The notes: generated from the sequence alone by a model not told the origin. A DNA stretch of 64,000 bases from an uncultured Bacteroidota bacterium (GCA_902776365.1 CACYPU010000001.1:124001-188000); one strand, 5' to 3'. Numbered from the stretch's first letter, positions 16,270 to 26,012 are shown. Translations and numbers: made by a program.

Positions 16270-16881
16270 ATGGCAAAGAAAGCAAAATCCACACTCATAA
16301 ATATGCTCCTGTCGCTGACGGCCATTGCCCTCGTGGCAGCCGCGGCGCTGGCGGCCATGAATGCCGTCACCGAAAAGCCCATCGAGGTCGCCAAACAGAA
16401 CAAAGTGAACAAGGCCATCGAAAACGTGCTGAAGCAGGTCGACGAGAACGGCAAGACACTCGACTCAATCGATTACAAGACCCTCAAAGATACCATCGTG
16501 AAAGTTGACGGCGAGGAAATAGTTTGTCACTTGGCCTACAACGCCGAGGGCGAGTACGCGGGTGCGGCCGTTGAGACCTCCGACCCCAATGGCTTCGGCG
16601 GCACCCTCAAGGTGATGGTCGGTTTCGACAAGGACGGCAACGTCTATGGCTACAGCATCCTCGAAAGTCATGAAACCCCGGGTCTCGGTGCCAAGGCCGA
16701 CAAATGGTTCCAGAAAGGCCAGAAAGGCGACATCGTTGGCAAGTCGCCTGCCTCCGAGCTTATGGTGAAGAAAGACAAGGGCGATGTGGATGCCATCACA
16801 GGTTCCACTATCACCTCGCGCGCCTTCCTCCGCTGTGTCAACAAAGCCTATACCCATCTGCAGTCTGTCCTCAACAAATAA
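16270..16881 (+). CDS. rnfG: Rnf complex subunit G
   Basis: RnfG carries the second covalent FMN on the outer face of the membrane. The 203-residue protein has one N-terminal helix (residues 9-31), the ETPGLGAKADKW motif and the flavinylation site TGST at residues 177-180. An export-side ApbE-type flavin transferase is needed for modification; none is encoded in this window. Order and length are normal. Confidence 0.94.
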   Translation: MAKKAKSTLINMLLSLTAIALVAAAALAAMNAVTEKPIEVAKQNKVNKAIENVLKQVDENGKTLDSIDYKTLKDTIVKVDGEEIVCHLAYNAEGEYAGAAVETSDPNGFGGTLKVMVGFDKDGNVYGYSILESHETPGLGAKADKWFQKGQKGDIVGKSPASELMVKKDKGDVDAITGSTITSRAFLRCVNKAYTHLQSVLNK

Positions 16882-16890
16882 AATCGCCTT

Positions 16891-17490
16891 ATGAAAGCAA
16901 AAGATATAATCAAGAATGGTCTCATTAAGGAGAACCCCACATGGGTGCTTATCCTCGGTATGTGCCCCACGTTGGCTACCACTACTTCGGCCATCAACGG
17001 CATGATGATGGGTCTCGCTACGGCCTTCGTGCTCATGATGTCCAATATTGTCATCTCGCTTCTCAAGAGTGTTATCCCCGACAAGGTGCGTATTCCTGCA
17101 TTCATTGTGGTTATCGCCACCTTCGTCACCATCGTCCAGATGGTCATGCAGGCCTTCATGCCCGACATGTATGAGACCCTCGGCCTCTTCATCCCCCTCA
17201 TCGTGGTGAACTGCATCGTCCTCGGCCGTGCCGAAGCCTTCGCCTCGAAGAACACCGTATGGCATTCCCTGCTCGACGGCCTCTTCATGGGATTGGGATT
17301 CACCTGGGCTTTGACGCTCCTCGGCATGGTGCGTGAACTCCTGGGCACGGGTTGCTTCTTTGGCATCAGCATCATCGGCGGTGCCGACGGTATGCTTTTG
17401 ATGATTCTTCCCGCGGGAGGCTTCATCTGCCTCGGTTTCCTTATGGCGCTCATCAACCATCTGCGCAACCGAAATGTTAAAAAAGCTTAA
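16891..17490 (+). CDS. rnfE: Rnf complex subunit E
   Basis: The 199-residue integral membrane protein begins with GLIKENPTWVLILGMCPTLA and contains IPLIVVNCIVLGRAEAFA, both diagnostic for RnfE rather than for its paralogue RnfA. About six helices are predicted. RnfE and RnfA form the pseudo-symmetric membrane core that binds a 2Fe-2S cluster. In most Bacteroidetes clusters rnfA follows directly; here the operon ends and an unrelated gene begins 90 bases later. Confidence 0.93.
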   Translation: MKAKDIIKNGLIKENPTWVLILGMCPTLATTTSAINGMMMGLATAFVLMMSNIVISLLKSVIPDKVRIPAFIVVIATFVTIVQMVMQAFMPDMYETLGLFIPLIVVNCIVLGRAEAFASKNTVWHSLLDGLFMGLGFTWALTLLGMVRELLGTGCFFGISIIGGADGMLLMILPAGGFICLGFLMALINHLRNRNVKKA

Positions 17491-17580
17491 TAATTGTTAA
17501 AAGTGTGACCCAAAAATGGCACCTCGCCGTCTTTATAGTGAAGGGAAAAATAATGTTGAATCAGAAAAAGAAAAAATGAT

Positions 17581-18039
17581 ATGAAAAAACTGGTCTTTTT
17601 TGCCGCCCTCTTCATGGCGTCCATCGGTGTGAATGCACAGGACTGCGATGCCCTGCTGTTGCCCTATTTCCGCAACGATGCAGCCAGGATGGAGAGCTAC
17701 AAGGCTTTTACACCGGAGAAGTTCGATTGGCGTTGCGCCTATGTGCGTTCTGCCTTCTATGAATCGGACACCATCCCTGCTGGGGCCGATGTGTATCAGA
17801 TTAGCGAGGTGAAATTTGCCTTCTCGGACGAGCATCTGGGCGATGACTTTGTTGTCGATCTCTACACCCTGAGCTATTACGCATACAACTTTAACCAGTT
17901 CCAGTTGTCCTATCCCCGTGGCAACAAGGTGTTGTGCTTCGCCACGCCGGGGTCGGCTCACCCTTACCTTGTCCTCAACTCGCTCGAGGAGACCAACCGT
18001 CTCGCCACCGAATTGTGGGAAAAAGAAAGAGCCCGTTAA
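17581..18039 (+). CDS. secreted protein of unknown function
   Basis: The 152-residue product has a clear signal peptide (MKKLVFFAALFMASIGVNAQ) followed by an acidic soluble domain with two early cysteines of which one is in QDCDALL. No family is recognised. Repeated Tyr/Phe residues (LSYYAYNFNQFQLSY) suggest a compact beta-rich fold. It lies between rnfE and a T9SS cargo gene, and the three genes could be on one transcript because no terminator is visible between them. Confidence 0.7.
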   Translation: MKKLVFFAALFMASIGVNAQDCDALLLPYFRNDAARMESYKAFTPEKFDWRCAYVRSAFYESDTIPAGADVYQISEVKFAFSDEHLGDDFVVDLYTLSYYAYNFNQFQLSYPRGNKVLCFATPGSAHPYLVLNSLEETNRLATELWEKERAR

Positions 18040-18075
18040 TAGCCTGGTATTGTTAAACATGAAATTTCGACTGTT

Positions 18076-21000
18076 ATGAAAAAGATAGTGTCATATTTGC
18101 CGTTACTGCTTGCGCTGCTGCTGCCGAGCCTGATGAATGCTCAGCAGATAGTGGTACGTCTGGATGCCTCTACAAACGGAACCACGGTTTCGACGGAAGG
18201 AGGTACCGTTGTCGTCAGGGATGACGACTCTCAGGGAGCAGGAGCCCCCGATGCAGGTTCCCCTATGCATGGAGTCGACTACTATACCACTTTCGAAGGT
18301 GAGTGCGGAGAGGGTTTGCGCATGCGTGTCACTCTTAACGAGCTCTCAGTCAGTTGTATTGATACTGTGTATGTTTATGAGGGTGAAGGTATTACGGGTC
18401 CGCTGCTGGTCAAGTTCAACAATTTCACCGGCAACGTGACGCAGGGGCAAACTATCTATGAAAGCCCTACCAATACTACGGGTAAGATTACCATCCGTTT
18501 CCGCACGGGCGATATCACCGATCCTGCCCTCGCCAACCTTGACTGCTTCCGCAATAACAATGGTGTCGGTAAGGGCTTTGCGTTGGCAGTTTCCTGCGGC
18601 AAACCCTGCGAGTCGCTAGTTCCGGTCATCAACGACAAGTTCTACCGCACACGCAATGGTGTGATTTACGACTCGGGCTATGTCCGAATGGTGACTATCC
18701 TCGACACCGTATGGAACGACGACGAGGACCATTCTCAGGGATATTCTGGAGTGGACACCGTACGCTTCATGGGTGCCCACGTATGTGTCGGCGATGGCGC
18801 CATCTTCCAGGCTCATGGCGAATATTCGCACAGATACGGCTACTACGATCCGAGCGATGCAACGACGCTCTTCCGTTGGGATATGGACAATGAGGGCGAC
18901 ACCGCTGTGGGGCTGGGCCTGACTACGCTCGAATATAATGATTATCAACGTACAGGATGCTTCGACCTGAGTCTTCGTATGGTCGATGCTTTCGGTTGCG
19001 GATCGGATATGTTCACCTCTGTCAAGGTCCGCACCTCTGTCAACCCCATCAAAACCATCTTCACGTTGGCGGATATCTGCAACCGCGACTCGCTGCGAGT
19101 CAACATGGGTTACTCGGGCGAGAATGCCACGCTGACCCTCCGCGAGGTGGAAAACGAGGAGTCTGTCTCCAAGGTTAATGAGGTCCGCACCTTTATTCCT
19201 GATGGTTGCGACTGTGGCACAGCGACTTTCCCGTATAGCTATTACGAGGCTCCCGTCGACTTCACCGAGTTTCCCTCTGGTAGGTCGGTGACCTCTGCGG
19301 CCGACATCTGTTCCGTCTGCATCAACATGGAACACTCCTTTATGGGTGACATCTTTATCTCTTTGGTGTGCCCCAATGGTTCGGAGGCAGTTATGAAGTT
19401 TGGTAACCGTGCCAGCCCGAATTGTGATTATCCTGAAGGTTACGAAAGTGGAAATCCCACAGAGCCTGGTTCTGCTCATGGCGGTGGTACATATTTGGGA
19501 TTCCCCCTCGACGGTTACACCAGTAATGCTACAGGTAGTAATCCGGGTACTACCTATAGTGATGGAAACCCCAGATGCGATTCGCTTGTCAATCCCTTTG
19601 GTCAAGGTTTGGACTACTGCTTCAGCCGCGACGGTCACTACACCCTTATCACTGGCGACAATGCGGGTGCTGTATGGTCCGCGTTCAACCCTCACCCGGC
19701 AGGCGATTTCTATATCTCCAGTACTGGCTATACCGTCAATTTGCCTTTCGACATGACTGGCCCCGATTATATTCCTACCTATTTCACCAGTCATGGCGGC
19801 GAGAGCCCGGGATCAGGCACAATGCCTACCAAGCATCCGAGCAATCACCTGGACAAGGAAGACTACTACCTTCCCTATACCACGTTCAACGAACTGGTTG
19901 GCTGCCCGCTCAACGGCACTTGGAAAATCCGCATCTACGACACGTGGGGTGCTGATAATGGTTGGGTATTCAACTGGGCCATGGACATCTGCAACCTCTC
20001 GCAGAATGACGACTGCAAATACACCGTCGGCATCGACTCCCTCGTCTGGCGTCCCAACCCCGACCCGCAATACAACGACTACGACCTCGGCCACTATCGC
20101 GGACTTGTCGTCGACAGGGCCACTCCCACTGTCTCCTATATCCTTTCGCCCGACACTGCCGGTACCTTCCCCATCGACGTGCTTATCTACGATGAGTTTG
20201 GTTGCATCTGGGATACCGTCACCGAAATCACTACTTACTGGACTCCGCAACCCAACTTGGGCGAGGACTTTGCCCTCTGCGGTGTCAATCAGGCTACGCT
20301 CGATGCTACCGACCGCCACACTGCCACCCAGAACTACTCCTACGTCTGGGAACCCTATGGCCAGAATACTCCCACTATCATCACCAAATACGAGCCCGGT
20401 AGCGATGTCCGCTATGTGGTCAACGTCGCAAACACCCAGGCTCAGCTGGTCTGCGAATCACGCGACACCATTGATGTCTCTCTCCGTACACAGCCCCTGC
20501 CCAACTTCTCACCCATCCCCTTCACCTTCGAGGGCTGCGACCCGCTGACGCTCACTTTCGACAACAAATCCATCGATGCTACCCACTACTTCTGGGACTT
20601 CGGCGATGGCGTCACCTCTGAACTCGAGAGCCCCACGCATACCTATGCCGAGGGTATCTATACCTTGAAATACTATGCCTACTCCGACGACGGATGTGTC
20701 GACTCGGTAATCTCCGAAGGCGGTGTCGCCGTCTATCCCACGCCGCAGGCCGCCTTCTCGTGGGAGCCTGTCTATCCTTCGGTGCTCAACCCTGTGGTTA
20801 CCTTCGTCAACAACACCCAGCCCGACATCTCCTCCAATAAATACTTCTGGGAGATTCAGTACAACCGCGACAACCCACTCTCTGTCGAGACCATGACCAC
20901 TCACAACGCTACCTTCAACTTCTCGCAGTATGCCACCGACGGCGACGTATCGGGCACCTACGGTGTACGTCTCATCGCCCGCACCGACAACTTGGCGCCT

Positions 21001-21336
21001 TCGGGCAAGCAGATTTTCTGCTCCGACACCGCCGCCAACTCGGTGCTCGTCGTCAACGACTTCCTCCAGTTCCCCAATGTGGTTACTCCCAATGGCGACG
21101 GCATCAACGACCGCTTCGTCATCCTCAACCTTCTCGACGGCTTTGGCTATCCCATCAACACCCTCGACATCTACAACAAGTGGGGCACGCGCGTCTACCA
21201 CAAGGAGAATATCTCCTCGGATGCCGACTTCTGGGATCCTGCCGACATGCCTGCCGGCACCTACTTCTACCGCTTCTCCGCACAGGGCTACAATGGCAAT
21301 ATCGAACATAACGGAGCCATTGAAGTGATAAGGTAA
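18076..21336 (+). CDS. T9SS cargo protein with P-domain, PKD and type-B sorting domain
   Basis: This 1086-residue secreted protein has a signal peptide ending in MNAQ, a CUB-like region (residues 60-175), a proprotein-convertase P-like region (residues 405-640, from CSVCINMEHSFMGDIFISL to GTWKIRIYDTWGADNGWVFN), a PKD domain near residue 815 (ATHYFWDFGDG), and a C-terminal gliding-motility-type domain (VVTPNGDGINDRF to PAGTYFYRFSA). That last domain is the type-B sorting signal of the type IX secretion system, so the protein is exported to or beyond the cell surface. An adhesive or structural role is likely; a substrate cannot be named. Confidence 0.9.
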   Translation: MKKIVSYLPLLLALLLPSLMNAQQIVVRLDASTNGTTVSTEGGTVVVRDDDSQGAGAPDAGSPMHGVDYYTTFEGECGEGLRMRVTLNELSVSCIDTVYVYEGEGITGPLLVKFNNFTGNVTQGQTIYESPTNTTGKITIRFRTGDITDPALANLDCFRNNNGVGKGFALAVSCGKPCESLVPVINDKFYRTRNGVIYDSGYVRMVTILDTVWNDDEDHSQGYSGVDTVRFMGAHVCVGDGAIFQAHGEYSHRYGYYDPSDATTLFRWDMDNEGDTAVGLGLTTLEYNDYQRTGCFDLSLRMVDAFGCGSDMFTSVKVRTSVNPIKTIFTLADICNRDSLRVNMGYSGENATLTLREVENEESVSKVNEVRTFIPDGCDCGTATFPYSYYEAPVDFTEFPSGRSVTSAADICSVCINMEHSFMGDIFISLVCPNGSEAVMKFGNRASPNCDYPEGYESGNPTEPGSAHGGGTYLGFPLDGYTSNATGSNPGTTYSDGNPRCDSLVNPFGQGLDYCFSRDGHYTLITGDNAGAVWSAFNPHPAGDFYISSTGYTVNLPFDMTGPDYIPTYFTSHGGESPGSGTMPTKHPSNHLDKEDYYLPYTTFNELVGCPLNGTWKIRIYDTWGADNGWVFNWAMDICNLSQNDDCKYTVGIDSLVWRPNPDPQYNDYDLGHYRGLVVDRATPTVSYILSPDTAGTFPIDVLIYDEFGCIWDTVTEITTYWTPQPNLGEDFALCGVNQATLDATDRHTATQNYSYVWEPYGQNTPTIITKYEPGSDVRYVVNVANTQAQLVCESRDTIDVSLRTQPLPNFSPIPFTFEGCDPLTLTFDNKSIDATHYFWDFGDGVTSELESPTHTYAEGIYTLKYYAYSDDGCVDSVISEGGVAVYPTPQAAFSWEPVYPSVLNPVVTFVNNTQPDISSNKYFWEIQYNRDNPLSVETMTTHNATFNFSQYATDGDVSGTYGVRLIARTDNLAPSGKQIFCSDTAANSVLVVNDFLQFPNVVTPNGDGINDRFVILNLLDGFGYPINTLDIYNKWGTRVYHKENISSDADFWDPADMPAGTYFYRFSAQGYNGNIEHNGAIEVIR

Positions 21337-21355
21337 CTTTTTGACAACCAACCAC

Positions 21356-21395
21356 AGAAGCCTTCTCTCCTGCAGGGAAGGCTTCTTTCTTTTCC
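21356..21395 (+). terminator. terminator after the T9SS cargo gene
   Basis: AGAAGCCTTC pairs perfectly with GAAGGCTTCT around an 11-base loop and is followed by TTCTTTT. It separates this transcript from dnaG. Confidence 0.85.
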
Positions 21396-21436
21396 TAAAA
21401 AAAACTAATGGTAACATCCAAATGAAAAAAAAGTTG

Positions 21437-21444
21437 TATCTTTG
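21437..21444 (+). promoter_or_regulatory. -7 box of dnaG
   Basis: TATCTTTG is a perfect -7 box; a -33 TTTG is not clear. The ATG is only 12 bases past the box, so the leader would be about six bases. The box also excludes the earlier TTG in the frame as a start. Confidence 0.6.
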
Positions 21445-21456
21445 CAATTTGTTTCA

Positions 21457-23463
21457 ATGATAGACCAGGAGACCATACAACGGATTATGGACGCCGCCCG
21501 TATCGAGGAGGTGATAGGTGACTTCGTGTCGCTGAAGAAGCGCGGAGCCAACCATATAGGCTGTTGCCCCTTCCACAACGAGAAGACACCGTCGTTCTAT
21601 GTGTCGCCCTCGAAAGGCATCTTCAAGTGCTTCGGCTGCGGCGAGGCCGGCGACGTGGTTTCCTTCCTCAAGAAACACGAACACTTCACCTACCCGGAAG
21701 CGCTCCGCTGGCTTGCCAAGAAGTACAATATCGAAATCCAGGAGGAGGAACAAACCCAGGAGCAAAAGGAGCGCCAGAACGAACGCGACGCCCTTTTCCA
21801 TCTCTCCGAGTTCGCCCAGCAGTATTTTGCCGACTTGCTGTACAACGACGAGATGGGGCGCGCCGTGGGCCTCAGCTATTTCCATGGTCGTGGCCTCAGT
21901 GACGAGATTATCAAGCGCTTCGGCCTCGGCTACTGCCTCGACGAGTGGACCAACTTCACCGACCACGCCCGGAAGAACGGCTACAGCGACACCATCCTCG
22001 AGAAGACAGGCCTCACCATCTTCAAAGACCCCGAATCCCAAACCCCGAACTCCGAACTCCGCCGTAAGGCCTACGACCGCTTCCGCGGACGCGTGATGTT
22101 CCCCATCTACAGCATCTCCGGCCGTGTGCTGGGATTTTCCGGCCGTGTCCTCAGTTCCGAGAAACAGGCCGCCAAGTATGTCAACTCCCCCGACTCCGAC
22201 ATCTACAACAAGAGCCGCATCCTCTACGGTCTCTTCCAGGCCCGCTCTGCCATCTCCAAGGCCGACAAGTGCTATCTCGTCGAAGGCAACATCGACGTCA
22301 TCTCCATGCATCAGTCGGGAGTGGAGAACACCGTGGCCTCCTGCGGCACCTCCCTCACTACCGAACAGATACGGCTCATCAAGCGTTACACCCCTAACGT
22401 CACGGTGCTCTACGACGGTGATTCGGCGGGCATCAAAGCAGCCCTCCGTGCCGTCAACCTCCTCTTCGCCGAGGGGATGCATGTGCGCTGTGTCCTCTTC
22501 CCCGACGGCGAGGACCCCGACAGCTATGCCCAGAAAAACGGTTCCACAGCCCTGCAGGAATACCTTGCCACCCACGAGGACAACTTCCTCATCTTCAAGA
22601 CGCGCGTGCTCCTCGACGGTGTCAAGAACGACCCCATCCGCAAGGCCGAGCTCGTCAAGGATACTGTGGCCACCATCGCCTTGGTGCCCGACCTCATCGA
22701 GCGCACCGAGTATATCGCCCAGTGTGCCCACCTCCTCGACGTCCCCGAAGAGGCCCTAGCTTCGGAACTTTCCAAGGCCATCAACCAGAATCGCCTGAAA
22801 GCTTACGAGGAAGAGAAAAAAACAACCACCCAGGAAAAACCTGATAATCCGGTAAATCCGGAATTTCCGGCAACCCCGAATCCCGAACCCCGAACGTCGA
22901 ATCCCGAACTTCCCACCGACCCCTCCGAGCGCCACCTCATCCAGCTCCTCCTCAACTACGGAAACCATACCATCGATTTTCCCGTAACGGCCGAGGATGG
23001 CTCACAGCAATACGACACCTATTCCCTCGCCGAGCTGGTGGTCAACGAGCTTCAGGCCGACGAGCTCTCTTTCACCGACCCCCTTTGTCAGCAGGTATAC
23101 CAATACTACTGCGACGCCATCGACCGAGGCGAAGCCCCCGATGCCTCGCGTTTCATCACGATTGACGACGAGGCTTTGCGCTCCTTTGCCATCTCGCTGA
23201 TGCTCGACACCTACCGCATCAGCGACACCTGGCGCCAGAAGCAGGTCTTCGTGCCTTCGCTGGAGGACAACCTGCAGAGTGACCTCACCGAGACAATTCT
23301 GACGTTTAAGATGAAGTGTGTCGACGGCCGCATTGCCGACAACGCCCGTAGCTTCCGCGAGGCAAAGACCGAAGAGGACATCGACCGGCTGCTCGCCGAG
23401 AAGAAACAACTTGTCGACCTCCGCCGCCAAATAGGCCTGATGCTACATAGAGTAATAAATTGA
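21457..23463 (+). CDS. dnaG: DNA primase
   Basis: The 668-residue primase has the CHC2 zinc finger (CPFH...CFGC, residues 35-60), the RNA polymerase/Toprim core (VEGNIDVISMHQSG and VLYDGDSAG, residues 275-325) and a C-terminal helicase-interacting domain. It makes RNA primers at the fork with DnaB. Two repeat-derived stretches lie in the coding region: residues 192-202, before YDRFRGRVMFPI, and residues 462-486, in the linker before the C-terminal domain, where CCCGAAT/CCGAACC units encode an NPEPRTSNPEL-like run. Both fall in variable parts, and the frame is kept. ATG 21457 is the standard start (MIDQETIQRIMDAA). Confidence 0.95.
   Translation: MIDQETIQRIMDAARIEEVIGDFVSLKKRGANHIGCCPFHNEKTPSFYVSPSKGIFKCFGCGEAGDVVSFLKKHEHFTYPEALRWLAKKYNIEIQEEEQTQEQKERQNERDALFHLSEFAQQYFADLLYNDEMGRAVGLSYFHGRGLSDEIIKRFGLGYCLDEWTNFTDHARKNGYSDTILEKTGLTIFKDPESQTPNSELRRKAYDRFRGRVMFPIYSISGRVLGFSGRVLSSEKQAAKYVNSPDSDIYNKSRILYGLFQARSAISKADKCYLVEGNIDVISMHQSGVENTVASCGTSLTTEQIRLIKRYTPNVTVLYDGDSAGIKAALRAVNLLFAEGMHVRCVLFPDGEDPDSYAQKNGSTALQEYLATHEDNFLIFKTRVLLDGVKNDPIRKAELVKDTVATIALVPDLIERTEYIAQCAHLLDVPEEALASELSKAINQNRLKAYEEEKKTTTQEKPDNPVNPEFPATPNPEPRTSNPELPTDPSERHLIQLLLNYGNHTIDFPVTAEDGSQQYDTYSLAELVVNELQADELSFTDPLCQQVYQYYCDAIDRGEAPDASRFITIDDEALRSFAISLMLDTYRISDTWRQKQVFVPSLEDNLQSDLTETILTFKMKCVDGRIADNARSFREAKTEEDIDRLLAEKKQLVDLRRQIGLMLHRVIN
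22029..22062 (+). repeat. in-frame CCGAACT/CCGAATC array in dnaG (first)
   Basis: Units of about seven bases (CCGAATC, CCGAACT, CCGAACT) encode ESQTPNSELR just before a conserved primase motif. Confidence 0.65.
22841..22914 (+). repeat. in-frame CCGGAAT/CCGAATC array in dnaG (second)
   Basis: An AATCCGGTAA-type stretch grades into CCCGAAT, CCCGAAC units of the same family as the first dnaG array. It encodes the linker before the C-terminal domain. Confidence 0.65.
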
Positions 23464-23537
23464 TAATAATATGACAAATAAGGAGTTCATGAAGTTCCCT
23501 ACACTCCTTGCACTCCCTACCAAATAATCTCCTTGAA

Positions 23538-24752
23538 ATGGACATTCAAACCCTGAAACAACGATACGACATCATCGGCAACGACCCCAAGCTGCTGATG
23601 GCCCTGAACAAGGCCATCCAGGTGGCTCCCACCAACCTCTCTATCCTCATCACGGGCGAGAGCGGCGTGGGCAAGGATGTCTTCTCGCGCATCATCCACG
23701 AGAATAGCATCCGCAAGCATGTGCGTCAAGGCCGTGGCCTCATCTCCGTCAACTGTGGCGCCATACCCGAGGGAACCATCGAGAGCGAGCTCTTCGGTCA
23801 TGTGAAAGGAGCCTTCACCGGCGCCGACCGCACCCGCAAAGGCTATTTCGAGGAAGCCGACGGCGGCACCATCTTTCTCGACGAAATCGGCGAGCTGCCT
23901 TTGGCCATGCAGGTCAAGCTGCTGCGTGTGCTCGAGAACGGCGAGATTATCCCCGTGGGTTCCTCCACTCCGCTGAAAATCGACGTCCGCGTGGTGTCCG
24001 CCACGAATGTGGACATCGTGAAGGCCGTGCGTGAAGGCCGCTTCCGCGAGGACCTCTACTACCGCCTGAACCAATTGTCGATTTACCTGCCGCCGCTGCG
24101 CGAACGCAAGGAGGATATCCCGCTGCTTTTCAGAAAATTCTCCTCCGATGTGGCGGAGAAATACCACATGCCGCCCATCGTGCTCACCGAGGATGCGCGC
24201 ACCATGCTGATGAACTACCCGTGGTACGGCAACGTCCGCGAGCTCAAGAACATCACCGAGCAGATTGCCGTCGTCGAGACCGCCCGCAGCATCACGCCCG
24301 ACATCCTGCAGAACTACCTCGCCTATATCCCGGCCGAGCGGATGCCCGCCATCATCCCCGAGGCGCAGGCACCAGCGGCAGCCAGCCAGATTACCGACCG
24401 TGAGCTGCTTCTCAAAGCACTCTCCATGGGGCAGATGATTAACGAGTTGCGTGGCGAAATCAACGACCTGCGCCAGATGGTCTCTCAGCTCACAGCCAAC
24501 AACGCCAACAATAACTCAAACTATCAACTACCCACTACCCACTACCCACTACCCACTCAGAACAACGAAGAAGAATTCATCTCCCCCGAAATCATCGAGG
24601 AGGAGTCCTTGGGTCTCGAAGACCGCGAGCGCCGCGCCATCATCCGTGCTCTCGAACACAGCCAGGGCAACCGCAAGCAGGCGGCCGCCGACCTCCACAT
24701 CTCCGAGCGCTCGCTCTATCGTAAACTCAAACAATACAATATAAGTGACTAG
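23538..24752 (+). CDS. sigma-54-dependent transcriptional activator
   Basis: The 404-residue protein has an AAA+ domain with Walker A (ITGESGVGKD), the sigma-54 contact motif GAFTGA, Walker B (GGTIFLDEIGE) and the sensor region (WYGNVREL), then a Fis-type helix-turn-helix at the C-terminus (GNRKQAAADLHISERSLYRKLKQY). There is no receiver or other sensory domain in front of the AAA+ domain, so its signal is unknown. A CCCACTA array in the linker between AAA+ and HTH encodes QLPTTHYPLPTQ. ATG 23538 is used; the open frame upstream runs into a GCACTCCCT-type repeat. Confidence 0.92.
   Translation: MDIQTLKQRYDIIGNDPKLLMALNKAIQVAPTNLSILITGESGVGKDVFSRIIHENSIRKHVRQGRGLISVNCGAIPEGTIESELFGHVKGAFTGADRTRKGYFEEADGGTIFLDEIGELPLAMQVKLLRVLENGEIIPVGSSTPLKIDVRVVSATNVDIVKAVREGRFREDLYYRLNQLSIYLPPLRERKEDIPLLFRKFSSDVAEKYHMPPIVLTEDARTMLMNYPWYGNVRELKNITEQIAVVETARSITPDILQNYLAYIPAERMPAIIPEAQAPAAASQITDRELLLKALSMGQMINELRGEINDLRQMVSQLTANNANNNSNYQLPTTHYPLPTQNNEEEFISPEIIEEESLGLEDRERRAIIRALEHSQGNRKQAAADLHISERSLYRKLKQYNISD
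24527..24558 (+). repeat. in-frame CCCACTA heptamer array in the sigma-54 activator
   Basis: Four CCCACTA units encode PTTHYPLPT in the interdomain linker. The same heptamer is found in miaA, cca and tcdA. Confidence 0.85.
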
Positions 24753-24776
24753 TGTTAAGTGTTCTGTGAAAAAGAT

Positions 24777-26012
24777 ATGAAGACTAACGACATACGCATT
24801 TCCCTCCCGGCTTCCAAGAGCATGAGCAATCGCTGGTTGATGATTAATCATCTCACTGGCTGTTTCTTCCGCATCAGCAAACCTTCCACTTCCGGCGACA
24901 CACGCCTGCTGCGGCGCCTCCTCAATCAAATCGAGAGCGAGAACTCCTCCCATGTCTACTACTGCAACAATGCCGGCTCTGTGGCACGCTTCCTGATGCC
25001 CCTGCTGGCCATCACCCCCGGCCACCATATCCTCACCGGCGACGACCGCCTCTGTCAGCGTCCCATGGCGCCGCTCATCGAGGCCCTCCGGCAGATGGGT
25101 CTGCGGGTGGAATGCACCGAGAAAGAGGGCTTCCTGCCTGTGCAGATACAAGGCAGTGTGCCCACGAAGCGCACCGTCTCCGTCGACCCACTCCTCAGCA
25201 GCCAGTTCGTCAGCTCCCTGCTCCTCATCGCTCCCCGCATGCCCGAAGGAATCTCCCTCACCATGACCCAGCGGCCTACCTCGCGACCCTACATCGAGAT
25301 GACCTGCGACATCCTCCGTCAGGCAGGCATCGAAGCCCGGCGCTCCTCCAACGGCCGCACCTACTATGTGAACCACCTCGCCAGCAAGCCCAAGTCCGCC
25401 GCTGTGTCCATTGAGCGCGACTGGTCGTCGGCTTCCTATTTCTACACCATGGCCCTTCTGCGCCCCGACCTCCGCATCCGCTTGCTGGGACTCCAGCTCG
25501 ACTCCTGCCAGGGCGACAGCGCCACCGACAACTTCTTCCGCCTCCTCGGCGTCACCTCCACCGAGGTGCGCTCGCCCTATCGCTCCGCCGGACGCTCCAT
25601 CACCATCCAGGGAGGCGGCGACTGCCCCAAGAGCCTGCAGTTCAACTGCATCGACTGCCCCGACTTGGTGCCCACCTTCGCTGTGGCCGCCGCCGCCGCC
25701 AGGGTCAAGGCCACCCTCAAGGGGGTTAGCAACATTGCCCTCAAGGAAAGCGACCGCATGCAGGCCATCAGCACCGAACTCCAGCGTATGGGTGGCAAGG
25801 TCAACTGCACGGCAGAGGAGATGGTCATCCTCCCCTCCGAACTCCACCCCGTGGAGCCCGTCCACACCTGGGGCGACCACCGCATCGCTATGGCTTTCGC
25901 ACCCCTCAAACTACGCTTCCCCGACCTCCAAATCGAGAATCCCGAGGTGGTCGAGAAATCCTTCCCGGAATTCTGGGAACAGTTCGACCTCGTCCTCCAG
26001 AATAAGCAATGA
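24777..26012 (+). CDS. aroA: 3-phosphoshikimate 1-carboxyvinyltransferase (EPSP synthase)
   Basis: AroA joins phosphoenolpyruvate to shikimate-3-phosphate in aromatic amino-acid synthesis. The 411-residue protein shows LPASKSMSNRWLMI near the start, NNAGSVARF, DRLCQRPMAPLIEAL, SSQFVSSLLL, SRPYIEMT, RDWSSASYFY and the late LKESDRMQAI and TWGDHRIAMAFA motifs, so both halves of the inside-out barrel are complete. ATG 24777 gives the family N-terminus; six upstream codons in the open frame are not needed. Its stop overlaps the miaA start by four bases. Confidence 0.95.
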   Translation: MKTNDIRISLPASKSMSNRWLMINHLTGCFFRISKPSTSGDTRLLRRLLNQIESENSSHVYYCNNAGSVARFLMPLLAITPGHHILTGDDRLCQRPMAPLIEALRQMGLRVECTEKEGFLPVQIQGSVPTKRTVSVDPLLSSQFVSSLLLIAPRMPEGISLTMTQRPTSRPYIEMTCDILRQAGIEARRSSNGRTYYVNHLASKPKSAAVSIERDWSSASYFYTMALLRPDLRIRLLGLQLDSCQGDSATDNFFRLLGVTSTEVRSPYRSAGRSITIQGGGDCPKSLQFNCIDCPDLVPTFAVAAAAARVKATLKGVSNIALKESDRMQAISTELQRMGGKVNCTAEEMVILPSELHPVEPVHTWGDHRIAMAFAPLKLRFPDLQIENPEVVEKSFPEFWEQFDLVLQNKQ

